Below, piece by piece: positions 1 to 8,744 of a stretch of 64,000 bases of DNA. Origin of the DNA: Planctomycetota bacterium (GTDB lineage Bacteria; Planctomycetota; UBA11346); assembly GCA_016745075.1 (NCBI GenBank), contig JADGDD010000001.1, positions 63,125-127,124 on the forward strand. Reading direction: 5' to 3'. Each line of letters begins with the position of its first letter. Position 1 is the first letter of the stretch. The notes beneath the pieces are model-generated. The model was not told the origin of the DNA. It saw only the letters and a program-made list of their open reading frames with translations, and made no database searches. The position numbers and the translations under genes are program-made.

Positions 1-222
1 TATCTGAGCTAGCACCCCAGCCCCCAGGCCAGGCCCCGCGCCTGGTACCTGTTGGCCGACCCTCACGACCTGCCAGTGATCGAAGTTCCTGACCCGGGGT
101 GGGGCGGCTAGGACCGCCCCACCATCGACCATGCCGTCGCCGACATCAACTACCTCGGCATCCAGATGCGCGGTTACATCGACTTCGGCGTCGCCCTGCA
201 CGACACGCGAGGGGCGGAATGA
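1..222 (+). pseudogene. Decayed phage major capsid protein C-terminus
   Basis: Frame 1 reads through two stop codons (TAG at 10 and TAG at 109) and ends at TGA 220-222. The peptide between and after the stops has the signature of the C-terminal end of HK97/Mu-type major capsid proteins: a WYLLADPHDLPVIEV stretch (about 43-87), and after the second stop a RGYIDFGVALHDTRG stretch (about 166-213). In intact capsids these segments are contiguous and close the protein, so the two pieces lie in the expected order and frame. No start codon is visible because the gene runs off the left edge. The block is GC-rich like the restriction genes that follow, which suggests that phage remnants and the defence operon arrived together. 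The family call rests on recall of the motif, not on a search. Confidence 0.45.
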
Positions 223-418
223 AAGTGGTTGGGGAATAAGGTTTCGGCTGTTTCAATGTGCCTGTGTAACAGCCACTCCGGGCCCTCTTGCGGGGGAGCT
301 CGGAGCACCTACGCTTTGCTTTGAAGCCTCATCCGCATTGCTTGCTTGGAGAATGTGGAAGGCTGCGAGATCGGCAAAAACCCCGAGGATACGATGAAGC
401 GAGTTCAGGATTGCATGT

Positions 419-3400
419 ATGACCACCACTGAAGCCCAGATCGAACGCGACTTCATCGCCAAGCTGCAAGAGCTGAAGTACACCTATCGCGACGATATCC
501 GCGACCGTGATGCCTTGGAGCAGAACTTTCGCGAGAAATTCCAAAAGCTCAATGCCGCTACTCTTACCGACAGTGAGTTTGCTCGCCTCCTTGACCAAAT
601 CACCTCCGCCGATGTCTACAAGTCAGCCGAAACGCTCCGCACCCGCAACGATTTCGAGCGCGATGACGGAACTCCGCTCAACTTCACCCTCGTGAATATC
701 AAGGACTGGTGCAAAAACGACTTCGAAGTCGTCAGCCAGCTGCGCATCAATACCCAGAGCAGCTACCACCGCTATGATGTCATTCTGCTTATCAACGGTA
801 TTCCCTGTGTGCAGGTTGAACTGAAAACCTTGGATGTCAGCTCGCGCCGGGCCATGCAACAGATCGTCGATTACAAGAGAGAGCCCGGCAACGGCTATAC
901 CAACACCCTGCTGAGTTTCATGCAGCTCTTCATTGTCAGCAACCGGACCAACACCTACTACTTTGCCAACAACAATAGCCAGCACTTTGCCTTCGATGCC
1001 CAAGAACGCTTTTTACCGGTCTATCAGTTCGCCGACCGCCAAAACCGCTCCATCGCAGACCTCAATCGTTTCGCTGCGGCCTTCCTGCCTAAATGTACCC
1101 TTGGTCACATGATCAGCCGCTACATGGTCCTGGTCGCTAGTGAACAGAAGCTACTCATGATGCGGCCCTATCAGATCTATGCCGTTCAGGACATCGTGGA
1201 TTGCATCAATCAGAATTGCGGTAATGGCTATATTTGGCATACCACGGGATCGGGCAAGACCCTTACCTCCTTCAAGGCATCGACCCTCCTCAAGACCAAC
1301 TCTGACATAGACAAGTGCCTTTTCGTTGTCGATCGTAAGGACCTCGACCGCCAGACACGGGAAGAATTCAATAAATTTCAGAAAGGCTGTGTTGAGGAAA
1401 ATACCAACACTCATACGCTGGTTCGCCGTCTGCTTTCTACCGACTACGCCGATAAGGTCATCGTCACCACCATCCAGAAACTCGGCCTCGCCCTCGACGA
1501 GAACAGCAAACGCAATACCGGTCGCAAGCGACGAAACCAGCAAACCTACAAAGAGCAGCTCGCTCCGCTTGCCGATAAGCGCATAGCCATCATCTTCGAT
1601 GAGTGCCACCGTTCCCAATTCGGTGAAAACCACAAGGCTATCAAGGACTTCTTTCCCAACTCTCAGCTCTTCGGCTTCACTGGCACGCCTATCTTCCCCA
1701 AAAACTCCACTGTTCGTCAAATTAACGGCACAGAAGCCACCAACAAGACCACCGAAGACATCTTCGAGAAAAAACTCCATCAATACACCATCACCCACGC
1801 CATCGAAGATAAAAACGTCCTCAAGTTTCACGTCGATTATTTCAAACCAGAGGTCGAGAAGGGTAAGAAAGCTCCCAAGCCCGGCGAAGCCCTCGCCAAA
1901 AAGGCCGTCATCGAAGCCATTCTCGAACGTCACGACCAGGTCACTGCGCACCGGACCTTTAATGCCATCCTCGCCACCGCTTCAATCAATGATGCCATCG
2001 CTTATCATGACCTGTTCACCGACATCCAGCAGGAAAAACAACAGGTCGACCCCGACTTCCGACCACTAAATATCGCCTGTGTTTTCTCTCCACCTGCCGA
2101 GGGCAACAAAGATGTCAAACAGCTTCAGGAAGACCTGCCACAGGAAAAAGCAGACAACAAAGAAGCGCCCAACGAGAAAAAACGAGCTCTCAAAGCCATC
2201 ATCGCCGCCTACAACAGCCGCTATAGCACCAGCTGCCGTATAACCGAGTTCGATGCCTACTATCAGGACATCCAGGACCGCATCAAAAGCCAGCGCTTCC
2301 CCAATGGTGATGTGTCGCATGCTGACAAGATCGATATTACCATTGTCGTCGATATGCTGCTCACCGGTTTCGACTCGAAATACCTCAACACCTTATATGT
2401 CGATAAGAAGCTCAAATACCACGGCCTCATTCAGGCTTTCTCTCGTACTAACCGCGTTCTCAACGATACCAAACCCGCTGGCAATATTCTCGACTTTCGC
2501 CAACAGCAGACCGTCGTCGACGAGGCCATTATTATGTTCTCAGGCGAGCATGAGGAAAAAGCCAAAGAAATCTGGCTGGTCGACTCTGCACCGACGGTTA
2601 TTACCCATCTTAGTGAAGCGGTCAAAAAACTCGACGACTTCATGCGTTCAGAGAACCTCGACTGTGTTCCTGAGGACGTCTCCAGGCTCAAGGGCAGTAT
2701 TGCCCGCGCCCAGTTCTGCAAGGCGTACAAAGAGGTCCAGCGTTTCAAGACCCAACTCGACCAATACACCGATCTCGAACTTGGGCAAAAAGACGTCATC
2801 GAGCAACTGCTCCCCACTGATACCCATCGCGCCTTCCGGGGCGTCTACATAGACACCGCCCGCGATTTGAAAAAGGAGCAGGACAGCGAGAGTATCAACA
2901 CCCCGTCCGAGGTCGATCAGCTCGATTTCGAGTTTGTCCTCTTCGCCTCTGCCACCATCGACTACGACTACATCATGGAACTCGCCGCCAAGAGCGACCA
3001 GAAGCCGCCCGGCAAGCAGAAGGTGACCCGCGGGCAGCTTGTTGCCATCATCGCGTCAGATGCCAAGTTTGCCGACGACCGCGAATTGCTGACTACCTAC
3101 ATCAATCAACTTGAACTCGGCCAAAACCGTAGCAAAGAACAACTCATCCAAGGCTTCGAGGCTTTCAAGGCCGACTTCGCTGCCGGGCAGTTGCAAACCA
3201 TCGCCGAGACCCACGGTCTCGCCCCCGACGCCTTAAAAGCATTCGTTGAGGAAATCCTCCGCCGCCTCGTCTTCGACGGCGAGCATCTCACCGACCTCAT
3301 GGCCTCGCTCGATCTCGGTTGGAAGGAACGCCGTAAGCGCGAACTTGCTCTCATGGAAGCCCTTGTGCCACTGCTCAAACAACGCGCTAACGGCCAGGAT

Positions 3401-3430
3401 ATTTCCGGTCTTTCGGGTTACGAGGATTGA
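419..3430 (+). CDS. hsdR: Type I restriction enzyme R subunit (HsdR)
   Basis: Motor and nuclease subunit of a type I restriction-modification complex; it translocates DNA using ATP and cleaves unmodified DNA. The 1003-residue length is normal for the family. The N-terminal HSDR_N nuclease core is visible with D120 and E134-L-K136 (the PD-ExK type site in RYDVILLINGIPCVQVELK). The SF2 helicase motifs follow in order: Walker A TTGSGKT at about 275-281, DECH at about 394-397, GFTGTP at about 418-423, and a QAFSRTNRV motif VI. A helical C-terminal domain that would bind the methylase completes it. An AGGA lies about 8 nt ahead of the ATG. Its TGA overlaps the ATG of hsdS by one base, which indicates translational coupling. 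It is the first gene of an R-S-nuclease-M-mrr operon. Confidence 0.97.
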   Translation: MTTTEAQIERDFIAKLQELKYTYRDDIRDRDALEQNFREKFQKLNAATLTDSEFARLLDQITSADVYKSAETLRTRNDFERDDGTPLNFTLVNIKDWCKNDFEVVSQLRINTQSSYHRYDVILLINGIPCVQVELKTLDVSSRRAMQQIVDYKREPGNGYTNTLLSFMQLFIVSNRTNTYYFANNNSQHFAFDAQERFLPVYQFADRQNRSIADLNRFAAAFLPKCTLGHMISRYMVLVASEQKLLMMRPYQIYAVQDIVDCINQNCGNGYIWHTTGSGKTLTSFKASTLLKTNSDIDKCLFVVDRKDLDRQTREEFNKFQKGCVEENTNTHTLVRRLLSTDYADKVIVTTIQKLGLALDENSKRNTGRKRRNQQTYKEQLAPLADKRIAIIFDECHRSQFGENHKAIKDFFPNSQLFGFTGTPIFPKNSTVRQINGTEATNKTTEDIFEKKLHQYTITHAIEDKNVLKFHVDYFKPEVEKGKKAPKPGEALAKKAVIEAILERHDQVTAHRTFNAILATASINDAIAYHDLFTDIQQEKQQVDPDFRPLNIACVFSPPAEGNKDVKQLQEDLPQEKADNKEAPNEKKRALKAIIAAYNSRYSTSCRITEFDAYYQDIQDRIKSQRFPNGDVSHADKIDITIVVDMLLTGFDSKYLNTLYVDKKLKYHGLIQAFSRTNRVLNDTKPAGNILDFRQQQTVVDEAIIMFSGEHEEKAKEIWLVDSAPTVITHLSEAVKKLDDFMRSENLDCVPEDVSRLKGSIARAQFCKAYKEVQRFKTQLDQYTDLELGQKDVIEQLLPTDTHRAFRGVYIDTARDLKKEQDSESINTPSEVDQLDFEFVLFASATIDYDYIMELAAKSDQKPPGKQKVTRGQLVAIIASDAKFADDRELLTTYINQLELGQNRSKEQLIQGFEAFKADFAAGQLQTIAETHGLAPDALKAFVEEILRRLVFDGEHLTDLMASLDLGWKERRKRELALMEALVPLLKQRANGQDISGLSGYED

Positions 3431-4692
3431 TGGTCATGGCGAAGAAGAAACCAAACAGACAAATGCTGAGATTTCCGGAATTCATTGGCAATGCTTATCA
3501 TAATGTTTTACTCCGAGACGTAACAGCCGAATGCCGAATTAGAAACGTTGATAAGCTCCCACCAGATAGGATCATGGGCGTTACAAAAGTTGACGGAATT
3601 GTTCCGATGGAAGCCAAGCTTATCGGAGCAGACACTTCACGCTACAAGATTGTTCGGAAAAACTGGTTTGCCTACAATCCGATGCGCCTCAATATCGGTT
3701 CAATAGCACGATGGCCCAATAACGAAGATGTCCTTGTAAGTCCAGACTACATTGTCTTTCGATGCCTGGAGGAAGGACTATATGCAATCGACCCTGAATA
3801 CCTAGACCACTTCCGTCGCTCAGGTCAATGGAAAGATTTCATAAAAGAATCTGGCATGGGTGGCGTTCGCGTTCGTATTTATTTTAAGAACATTTCACGC
3901 CTTCGCCTGAAGCTACCTTCTTTTAGCGAACAACAAAAAATTACCGACTGCCTTGGCTCTTTGGATAAGCTGATCGCTGCACACTGCGCCAAGCTCGACG
4001 CCCTCCAAGCTCACAAAAAAAGCCTCCTTCAGCAACTTTTCCCCGCCGAAGGTCAAGCCAGCCCTAGGATTCGTTTTCCAGAGTTTAACAGGGCTGTGAG
4101 GTGGGAAGAGAAACCTCTTTTGGATGTTTTTGGAATCCAAGATGGTTTTTCATTCTCATCCACCGATTTCATTGAAGCCTCACTCAATTCACAACAGGTT
4201 ATTAGAATAACGGACATCAATAACAAAAACACTAATTCTGATAAAGTATACTTCTCGCTTCACAAAGCTGCTAAATTAAACCTCTCTCGTTACATTGCAA
4301 AAAAAGGCGATCTCCTGCTTAGCTTAACTGGAGCAGCTGGCTTTAATTTCTTCATTTGGCAAGGAGAGGATGCTTTTTTAAATCAAAGAACTGCTAAGGT
4401 TTTTCCGAAAGCAAAGAAGTACGCCCCATTAATACGTCTATTGGAACCGCTTATCCACAAAACAATAAACAACCGTGGTGAAGGCCAGAATAATAACCTA
4501 TCTCGAGGGTTTTTGGCAACAGTAATACTACATATTCCCAAGGATCCAGCCGAGCAAAGAAGAATCGCCAACTGCCTGAATGCCCTTGATATGCTTATCA
4601 TTACACAGGCCGAAAAGATTGCTGCTCTCAAAAAGCACAAAGATGGATTAATGCAGCAGCTTTTCCCCAATCCTGAGATGAGCAAATTATGA
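3430..4692 (+). CDS. hsdS: Type I restriction enzyme S (specificity) subunit
   Basis: DNA-recognition subunit that positions HsdM and HsdR on a bipartite target. The protein (420 residues from this ATG) shows two target-recognition domains, each closed by a conserved helical spacer. The central one contains FSEQQKITDCLGSLDKLI and ends with KKSLLQQLFPAEG. The distal one contains AEQRRIANCLNALDMLI and ends with KDGLMQQLFPNPE. These parallel repeats are the family hallmark. The ATG at 3430 overlaps the hsdR stop (TGATG); a TTG one codon upstream and an ATG at 3436 are alternatives. The 3' end overlaps the next gene in an ATGA arrangement. The target sequence cannot be predicted from the sequence. 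Confidence 0.95.
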   Translation: MVMAKKKPNRQMLRFPEFIGNAYHNVLLRDVTAECRIRNVDKLPPDRIMGVTKVDGIVPMEAKLIGADTSRYKIVRKNWFAYNPMRLNIGSIARWPNNEDVLVSPDYIVFRCLEEGLYAIDPEYLDHFRRSGQWKDFIKESGMGGVRVRIYFKNISRLRLKLPSFSEQQKITDCLGSLDKLIAAHCAKLDALQAHKKSLLQQLFPAEGQASPRIRFPEFNRAVRWEEKPLLDVFGIQDGFSFSSTDFIEASLNSQQVIRITDINNKNTNSDKVYFSLHKAAKLNLSRYIAKKGDLLLSLTGAAGFNFFIWQGEDAFLNQRTAKVFPKAKKYAPLIRLLEPLIHKTINNRGEGQNNNLSRGFLATVILHIPKDPAEQRRIANCLNALDMLIITQAEKIAALKKHKDGLMQQLFPNPEMSKL

Positions 4693-5957
4693 GTGGGTTA
4701 CGCAGATACCAGAGTTTGGGGAATCTGGTAAATCGACTACGCCAAGATCTCAACCAGCAAGAAACTGAATCCCAAAGAAGGGTTGTTAATAAGCCGGCGA
4801 CTATCCTTCTTCTCTACGCCTACAACCGCACTGGTAAAACACGCCTGTCAATGGAATTCAAAGATGCGGGCAAGCGTCGAAACAATGGCGCTGCCGACAC
4901 TCTCTATTTTAACGCTTATACCGAAGATCTCTTCACTTGGGAGAATGATCTTGATGGTGACAATATCCGCCATCTCAAACTTAACATTGACTCTAGCTTC
5001 TTTAATGGTCTGACTGATCTTTCTCTCGATGAAACCATTGAGAACTACCTCAGCTGCTACGCTGATTTCGAGTTCGATATTCATTATTTTGAGCAATCAG
5101 ACTACGCTAATTGGCTTAATGAGAAACGATGGGAGGATAGCGAGTCTCTTCAGAAACAATTTGAAGATTACATTTTAGGAAAGCCAAGCTTTGTTTCATT
5201 CAAAAATCAAAGCGCCGAAAACATCAAAGTGTCTCGTGGCGAAGAGAACATCTTTATATGGTGCCTCTTTATGGCTATTTGCGAGCGCGTTCTCGATGGC
5301 CACCAGTCCTATCAGTGGGTCAAATATCTCTATATCGACGACCCTATTTCCTCACTCGATGATAATAATGCTATCGCTGTTGCCTGCGATCTTGCGAATC
5401 TCCTTCGCCGCGCAGCCAGTGGGGAAGACGACAATGGCAATCCCGCCCCCATCAAAGTCGTCTTTTCGTCGCATCACGCCCTTTTCTTTAATGTGATGTG
5501 CAATGAGATTGGTAGGCCGAAAGAGGGAGAACCTTCGGTCAAACATAAGCGTTATTTTCTGCATCGCCCTAATAGCGAGGGCGGATACACCCTGCGCGCT
5601 ACCGATGATACGCCTTTCTTTCACCATGTCGCCACTCTGGCCGAGTTGCAACGCGCCGCTGATCCCGATGCTGGCACCTTGTATACCTTTCATTTCAATG
5701 CTCTGCGGAGTATCATGGAGAAGACTGCTTCTTTCTTCGGCCATAAAAAAATATCCTTTTGCCTCAAGGAGCTTGGTAATTTGGAAGACGAAGCCAAATA
5801 TAACCGCGCTCTCAACCTTCTCAGTCACGGTAAATACGCCATTCATGAACCCACGCTCATGGGCGAAGACAATCAAGAGCTTTTCCGCGAAATTTTAACT
5901 GATTTCATCACCCGCTTTCAATTTGACCTGCCTGAAATTCTTGGCGGGACGACATAA
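4689..5957 (+). CDS. PrrC-like anticodon nuclease candidate (ABC-type NTPase + HEPN-like domain)
   Basis: The N-terminal two thirds form an ABC/SMC-type NTPase: Walker A variant YNRTGKT at 45-51, signature SRGEE at 182-186, Walker B YLYIDDP at 213-219 followed by SSLD, and a switch-histidine region FSSHH at 259-263. The C-terminal part has R340, E344 and H380 in the contexts ALRSIMEKTA and RALNLLSHGKY. As I recall it, the catalytic triad of the E. coli tRNA-Lys anticodon nuclease PrrC is Arg320-Glu324-His356. The RxxxE spacing is identical and the E-to-H distance is similar (36 versus 32). R373 and H380 also form the RX6H pattern of HEPN RNases. Length (422) is close to PrrC (about 396). Like prrC it lies inside an hsd operon, overlapping hsdS by 4 nt. 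The tRNA target and actual nuclease activity are inferred; an RloA-type ATPase of unknown role is the alternative. Confidence 0.7.
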   Translation: MSGLRRYQSLGNLVNRLRQDLNQQETESQRRVVNKPATILLLYAYNRTGKTRLSMEFKDAGKRRNNGAADTLYFNAYTEDLFTWENDLDGDNIRHLKLNIDSSFFNGLTDLSLDETIENYLSCYADFEFDIHYFEQSDYANWLNEKRWEDSESLQKQFEDYILGKPSFVSFKNQSAENIKVSRGEENIFIWCLFMAICERVLDGHQSYQWVKYLYIDDPISSLDDNNAIAVACDLANLLRRAASGEDDNGNPAPIKVVFSSHHALFFNVMCNEIGRPKEGEPSVKHKRYFLHRPNSEGGYTLRATDDTPFFHHVATLAELQRAADPDAGTLYTFHFNALRSIMEKTASFFGHKKISFCLKELGNLEDEAKYNRALNLLSHGKYAIHEPTLMGEDNQELFREILTDFITRFQFDLPEILGGTT

Positions 5958-5968
5958 CCAGGACACCT

Positions 5969-7642
5969 ATGACCAAAAACGATCAGCAACAACTGGGCAG
6001 AACGCTCTGGAATATCGCCAACCAACTGCGCGGCGCTATGAGCGCGGATGATTTCCGTGACTATATGCTCTCTTTCCTTTTTCTGCGCTACCTCTCTGAT
6101 AATTACGTCGAAGCTGTGAAGAAAGAGCTTGGCCGCGACTATCCGAAACCCGAGGAAGACGATGAGCGTACACCGTTGCATGTCTGGTATGCGGCAAACA
6201 AGGGTGACGTTGTCGACTTCGAAAAGCAGATGCGCCTCAAGGTGCACTATGTCATCGAACCTGACTTTCTCTGGAGCCATATTGCTGAGCTTGCCCGCAT
6301 CCAGAATGATGAGCTGCTGAATACTTTACAGGCAGGTTTCAAATACATCGAGAATCAGTCATTCGAAAGTACCTTCAACGGTTTGTTCTCCGAGATCAAT
6401 CTTGCGTCCGAAAAACTCGGAAAGAACTACCCGGCGCGAAATACAAAACTCATCAAGATCATCACAGAAATAGTGAAAGGTCTGGATGACTTCTCTACCG
6501 ACAAGGACACCCTCGGCGACGCTTACGAATATTTGATCGGCCAATTCGCCGCAGGCTCGGGCAAAAAGGCCGGCGAATTCTACACTCCGCAGCAGATCTC
6601 TGACATTCTCTCTGTCATTGTTACCCTTGATAGCCAGGAACCCAAAACAGGTAAGCGTAAGAAGCTTAACAAGGTGCTCGATTTCGCCTGTGGCTCTGGT
6701 TCGTTGCTGCTCAATATCCGCAAGCGCATGGGGGCACGCGGCATCGGTCATATCTATGGCCAGGAAAAAAACATCACCACCTACAATCTCGCCCGTATGA
6801 ACATGCTCTTGCATGGTGTCAAAGATGCCGAATTCGAGATATTCCACGGAGATACGCTCGAGAATGAGTGGGATATCTTCCGCGAAGAAAACCCCGCCAA
6901 GAAGCCTCAGTTTGATGCCATTGTCGCCAATCCACCCTTCAGTCTGCGTTGGACTCCGGGCGAGGAAACGGGCAAGGATATCCGTTTCAAAAATCACGGT
7001 GTCGCCCCCAAGTCCGCCGCCGATTTTGCCTTCCTCCTGCACGGCTTCCGCTTCCTCAAGGATGATGGCGTCATGGCCATCATCCTTCCGCACGGGGTTC
7101 TTTTCCGGGGTGGCGTCGAAGCTCGTATTCGCAAAAAGCTCCTCGATGATGGCCATATCGATACTGTTATCGGCCTGCCTGCAAATCTCTTCTATTCCAC
7201 TGGTATCCCCGTTTGCATCCTTGTGCTCAAAAAATGTAAGAAGCCCGATGACGTTCTTTTCATCAACGCCACTGAGCGTTACGCCAAAGACAAGCGTCAG
7301 AATCGTCTGCGAACAAAAAGAGCCGGCGACGATGTCGACGACATTCAAGAGATCATCGACACCTACATCAAGCGCCCAGATGAGAAAGAACGCTATGCCC
7401 GCCGGGTCAGCATGGATGAGATCATTGAGAACGACTACAATCTCAATATCACCCGCTACGTCAGCACGGTCGAACCGGAAAAGCCGGTCATTTTGGAAGA
7501 TGTCCATAGCCAGTTGGTCAATATTGAGAAGAAGATCCAAGCAGCCACGGCAGAGCATAACAAGTATTTGGACAAACTTGGATTGCCGCTCTTGCCTGGT
7601 GAAACGAAAAGAAAAACAGTCCGAACCCGCAAGAAAAAGTAG
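5969..7642 (+). CDS. hsdM: Type I restriction enzyme M (methyltransferase) subunit
   Basis: Adenine-N6 DNA methyltransferase of the type I complex; with HsdS it protects host sites and is needed for restriction. An N-terminal HsdM_N helical domain (LWNIANQLRG, FLFLRYLSDNY) precedes the catalytic domain. The latter has GEFYTPQQI at about 203-211, motif I LDFACGSGSLLLNI at about 237-250 for S-adenosylmethionine, and catalytic motif IV ANPPFS at about 320-325. The 557-residue length is normal. An AGGA 8-9 nt ahead of the ATG supports the start. It begins 11 nt after the anticodon nuclease candidate and ends 9 nt before mrr. The operon order R-S-nuclease-M is unusual, since M usually precedes S. 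Confidence 0.97.
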   Translation: MTKNDQQQLGRTLWNIANQLRGAMSADDFRDYMLSFLFLRYLSDNYVEAVKKELGRDYPKPEEDDERTPLHVWYAANKGDVVDFEKQMRLKVHYVIEPDFLWSHIAELARIQNDELLNTLQAGFKYIENQSFESTFNGLFSEINLASEKLGKNYPARNTKLIKIITEIVKGLDDFSTDKDTLGDAYEYLIGQFAAGSGKKAGEFYTPQQISDILSVIVTLDSQEPKTGKRKKLNKVLDFACGSGSLLLNIRKRMGARGIGHIYGQEKNITTYNLARMNMLLHGVKDAEFEIFHGDTLENEWDIFREENPAKKPQFDAIVANPPFSLRWTPGEETGKDIRFKNHGVAPKSAADFAFLLHGFRFLKDDGVMAIILPHGVLFRGGVEARIRKKLLDDGHIDTVIGLPANLFYSTGIPVCILVLKKCKKPDDVLFINATERYAKDKRQNRLRTKRAGDDVDDIQEIIDTYIKRPDEKERYARRVSMDEIIENDYNLNITRYVSTVEPEKPVILEDVHSQLVNIEKKIQAATAEHNKYLDKLGLPLLPGETKRKTVRTRKKK

Positions 7643-7651
7643 AAAATTATC

Positions 7652-8596
7652 ATGCCTATCCCTCGTTACGACGAAATCCAATATCCTGTGCTCTGTCACC
7701 TTGCTGATGGCGTTGTGGTCAAGAAATCTGAGTTCGATGCACCGTTGGCCGATCATTTTAAGCTAACCGATGAAGAGCGCACCCAAGAATACCCATCAAA
7801 GAATGGGGCTATCTTTCATGACCGTATTTCCTGGGCTCTGAGTTATCTGGCCATGGCTGGTCTGGTAGACCGCCCCAAGCGGGGGTATTATCAGATCAAT
7901 GGTCAGGGGCGGCAATTTCTTGATGACCCCGATGGCATGCGGGCAGAAGTCAACCGTCGCATTGCCGAGCGCGAGGCTGCTGCCAAGCAGGCCAAGGCGG
8001 CCGAAAACACCCAGGCAACAGGCAATGAGACCGATACAACTCCACAGGAGGCGCTCTACAGCGCAGCCGAGAAAATCCGGGCGAATATCTGTGACGACAT
8101 CCTGAGTACCATCCTCGGCAAGACGCCGCGCGCCTTCGAGCATCTGGTAGCCCAGCTTCTCCACCGCATGGGTTATGGTGGTGGCATCAGCGATGCTGGC
8201 AAGGTCACCCAATACAGCAACGACGGTGGCATCGATGGCGTGATCAAAGAGGACATCCTCGGCCTGGGCCGCATCCATATCCAAGCCAAGCGCTATGATC
8301 ACGATATCACTATTGGCCGTGAGGCCATCCAGAACTTTGTCGGTGCTCTGGCCGTGGCCCAGTCAAACAAAGGTGTTTTCATCACCACTTCCAGCTTCAG
8401 CAAGCCAGCCATTGATTACGTCGCCACTTTGAACGGCCAGACCACCGTGGTACTGATCGATGGCCAACAGCTGGCTCGCTATATCTACGAGCATGGTCTG
8501 GGCATGCAGGACGAACAAACCATTGTCATCAAGAAACTCGATGGTGATTTCTGGGACCAGTTCCCCGATGACACAGCTACGGATAATGAGAACTAG
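7652..8596 (+). CDS. mrr: Mrr-family restriction endonuclease
   Basis: A 314-residue modification-dependent type IV restriction enzyme. The N-terminal Mrr_N winged-helix region (about 1-90; ISWALSYLAMAGLVDRPKRG) would read DNA. The C-terminal Mrr_cat domain has FEHLVAQLLHRMGY at about 166-179, NDGGIDG with D195, and the downstream HIQAKRY with Q-A-K at about 211-213; together these form the PD-QxK active site. It lies 9 nt after hsdM in the same orientation, so it is probably cotranscribed and widens the operon to attack methylated foreign DNA. Host methylation by HsdM must be outside its specificity. No strong ribosome-binding site precedes the ATG, which suggests reinitiation after hsdM. 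Confidence 0.93.
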   Translation: MPIPRYDEIQYPVLCHLADGVVVKKSEFDAPLADHFKLTDEERTQEYPSKNGAIFHDRISWALSYLAMAGLVDRPKRGYYQINGQGRQFLDDPDGMRAEVNRRIAEREAAAKQAKAAENTQATGNETDTTPQEALYSAAEKIRANICDDILSTILGKTPRAFEHLVAQLLHRMGYGGGISDAGKVTQYSNDGGIDGVIKEDILGLGRIHIQAKRYDHDITIGREAIQNFVGALAVAQSNKGVFITTSSFSKPAIDYVATLNGQTTVVLIDGQQLARYIYEHGLGMQDEQTIVIKKLDGDFWDQFPDDTATDNEN

Positions 8597-8635
8597 GGAT
8601 GGTCGGCCTGAACACTGCTATGTGCCTACCGCTTT

Positions 8636-8726
8636 CAATTGTTCGGAAATTCCAGGTAACTGGGACTTGGCCAACCATTCGGAAATCCCGGATGGTTGGC
8701 AACTATTCGGCAGTTCCGAATAGTTG
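8636..8726. promoter_or_regulatory. Three tandem inverted repeats ahead of fic
   Basis: Three stem-loop-like units lie between mrr and fic, each with a TTCGG core (8642, 8678, 8706) and a roughly 5-nt spacer. Unit 3 (8700-8726) is perfect: CAACTATTCGG, CAGTT, CCGAATAGTTG. Unit 2 (8671-8699) is CCAACCATTCGG, AAATC, CCGGATGGTTGG, with one mismatch. Unit 1 (8636-8664) is degenerate. Units 2 and 3 abut. The last arm ends 18 nt before the fic ATG and just before its ribosome-binding site. The array could be a multi-site operator or an RNA control element; the sequence alone does not decide. Confidence 0.7.
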
Positions 8727-8744
8727 CCTTGGAAGGGCGGACTT

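Noticed and set aside
131..397. Open frame over the phage relic and hsdR leader
   Set aside because: Overlaps the capsid relic in another frame, low-complexity Ser/Thr composition, no family features.
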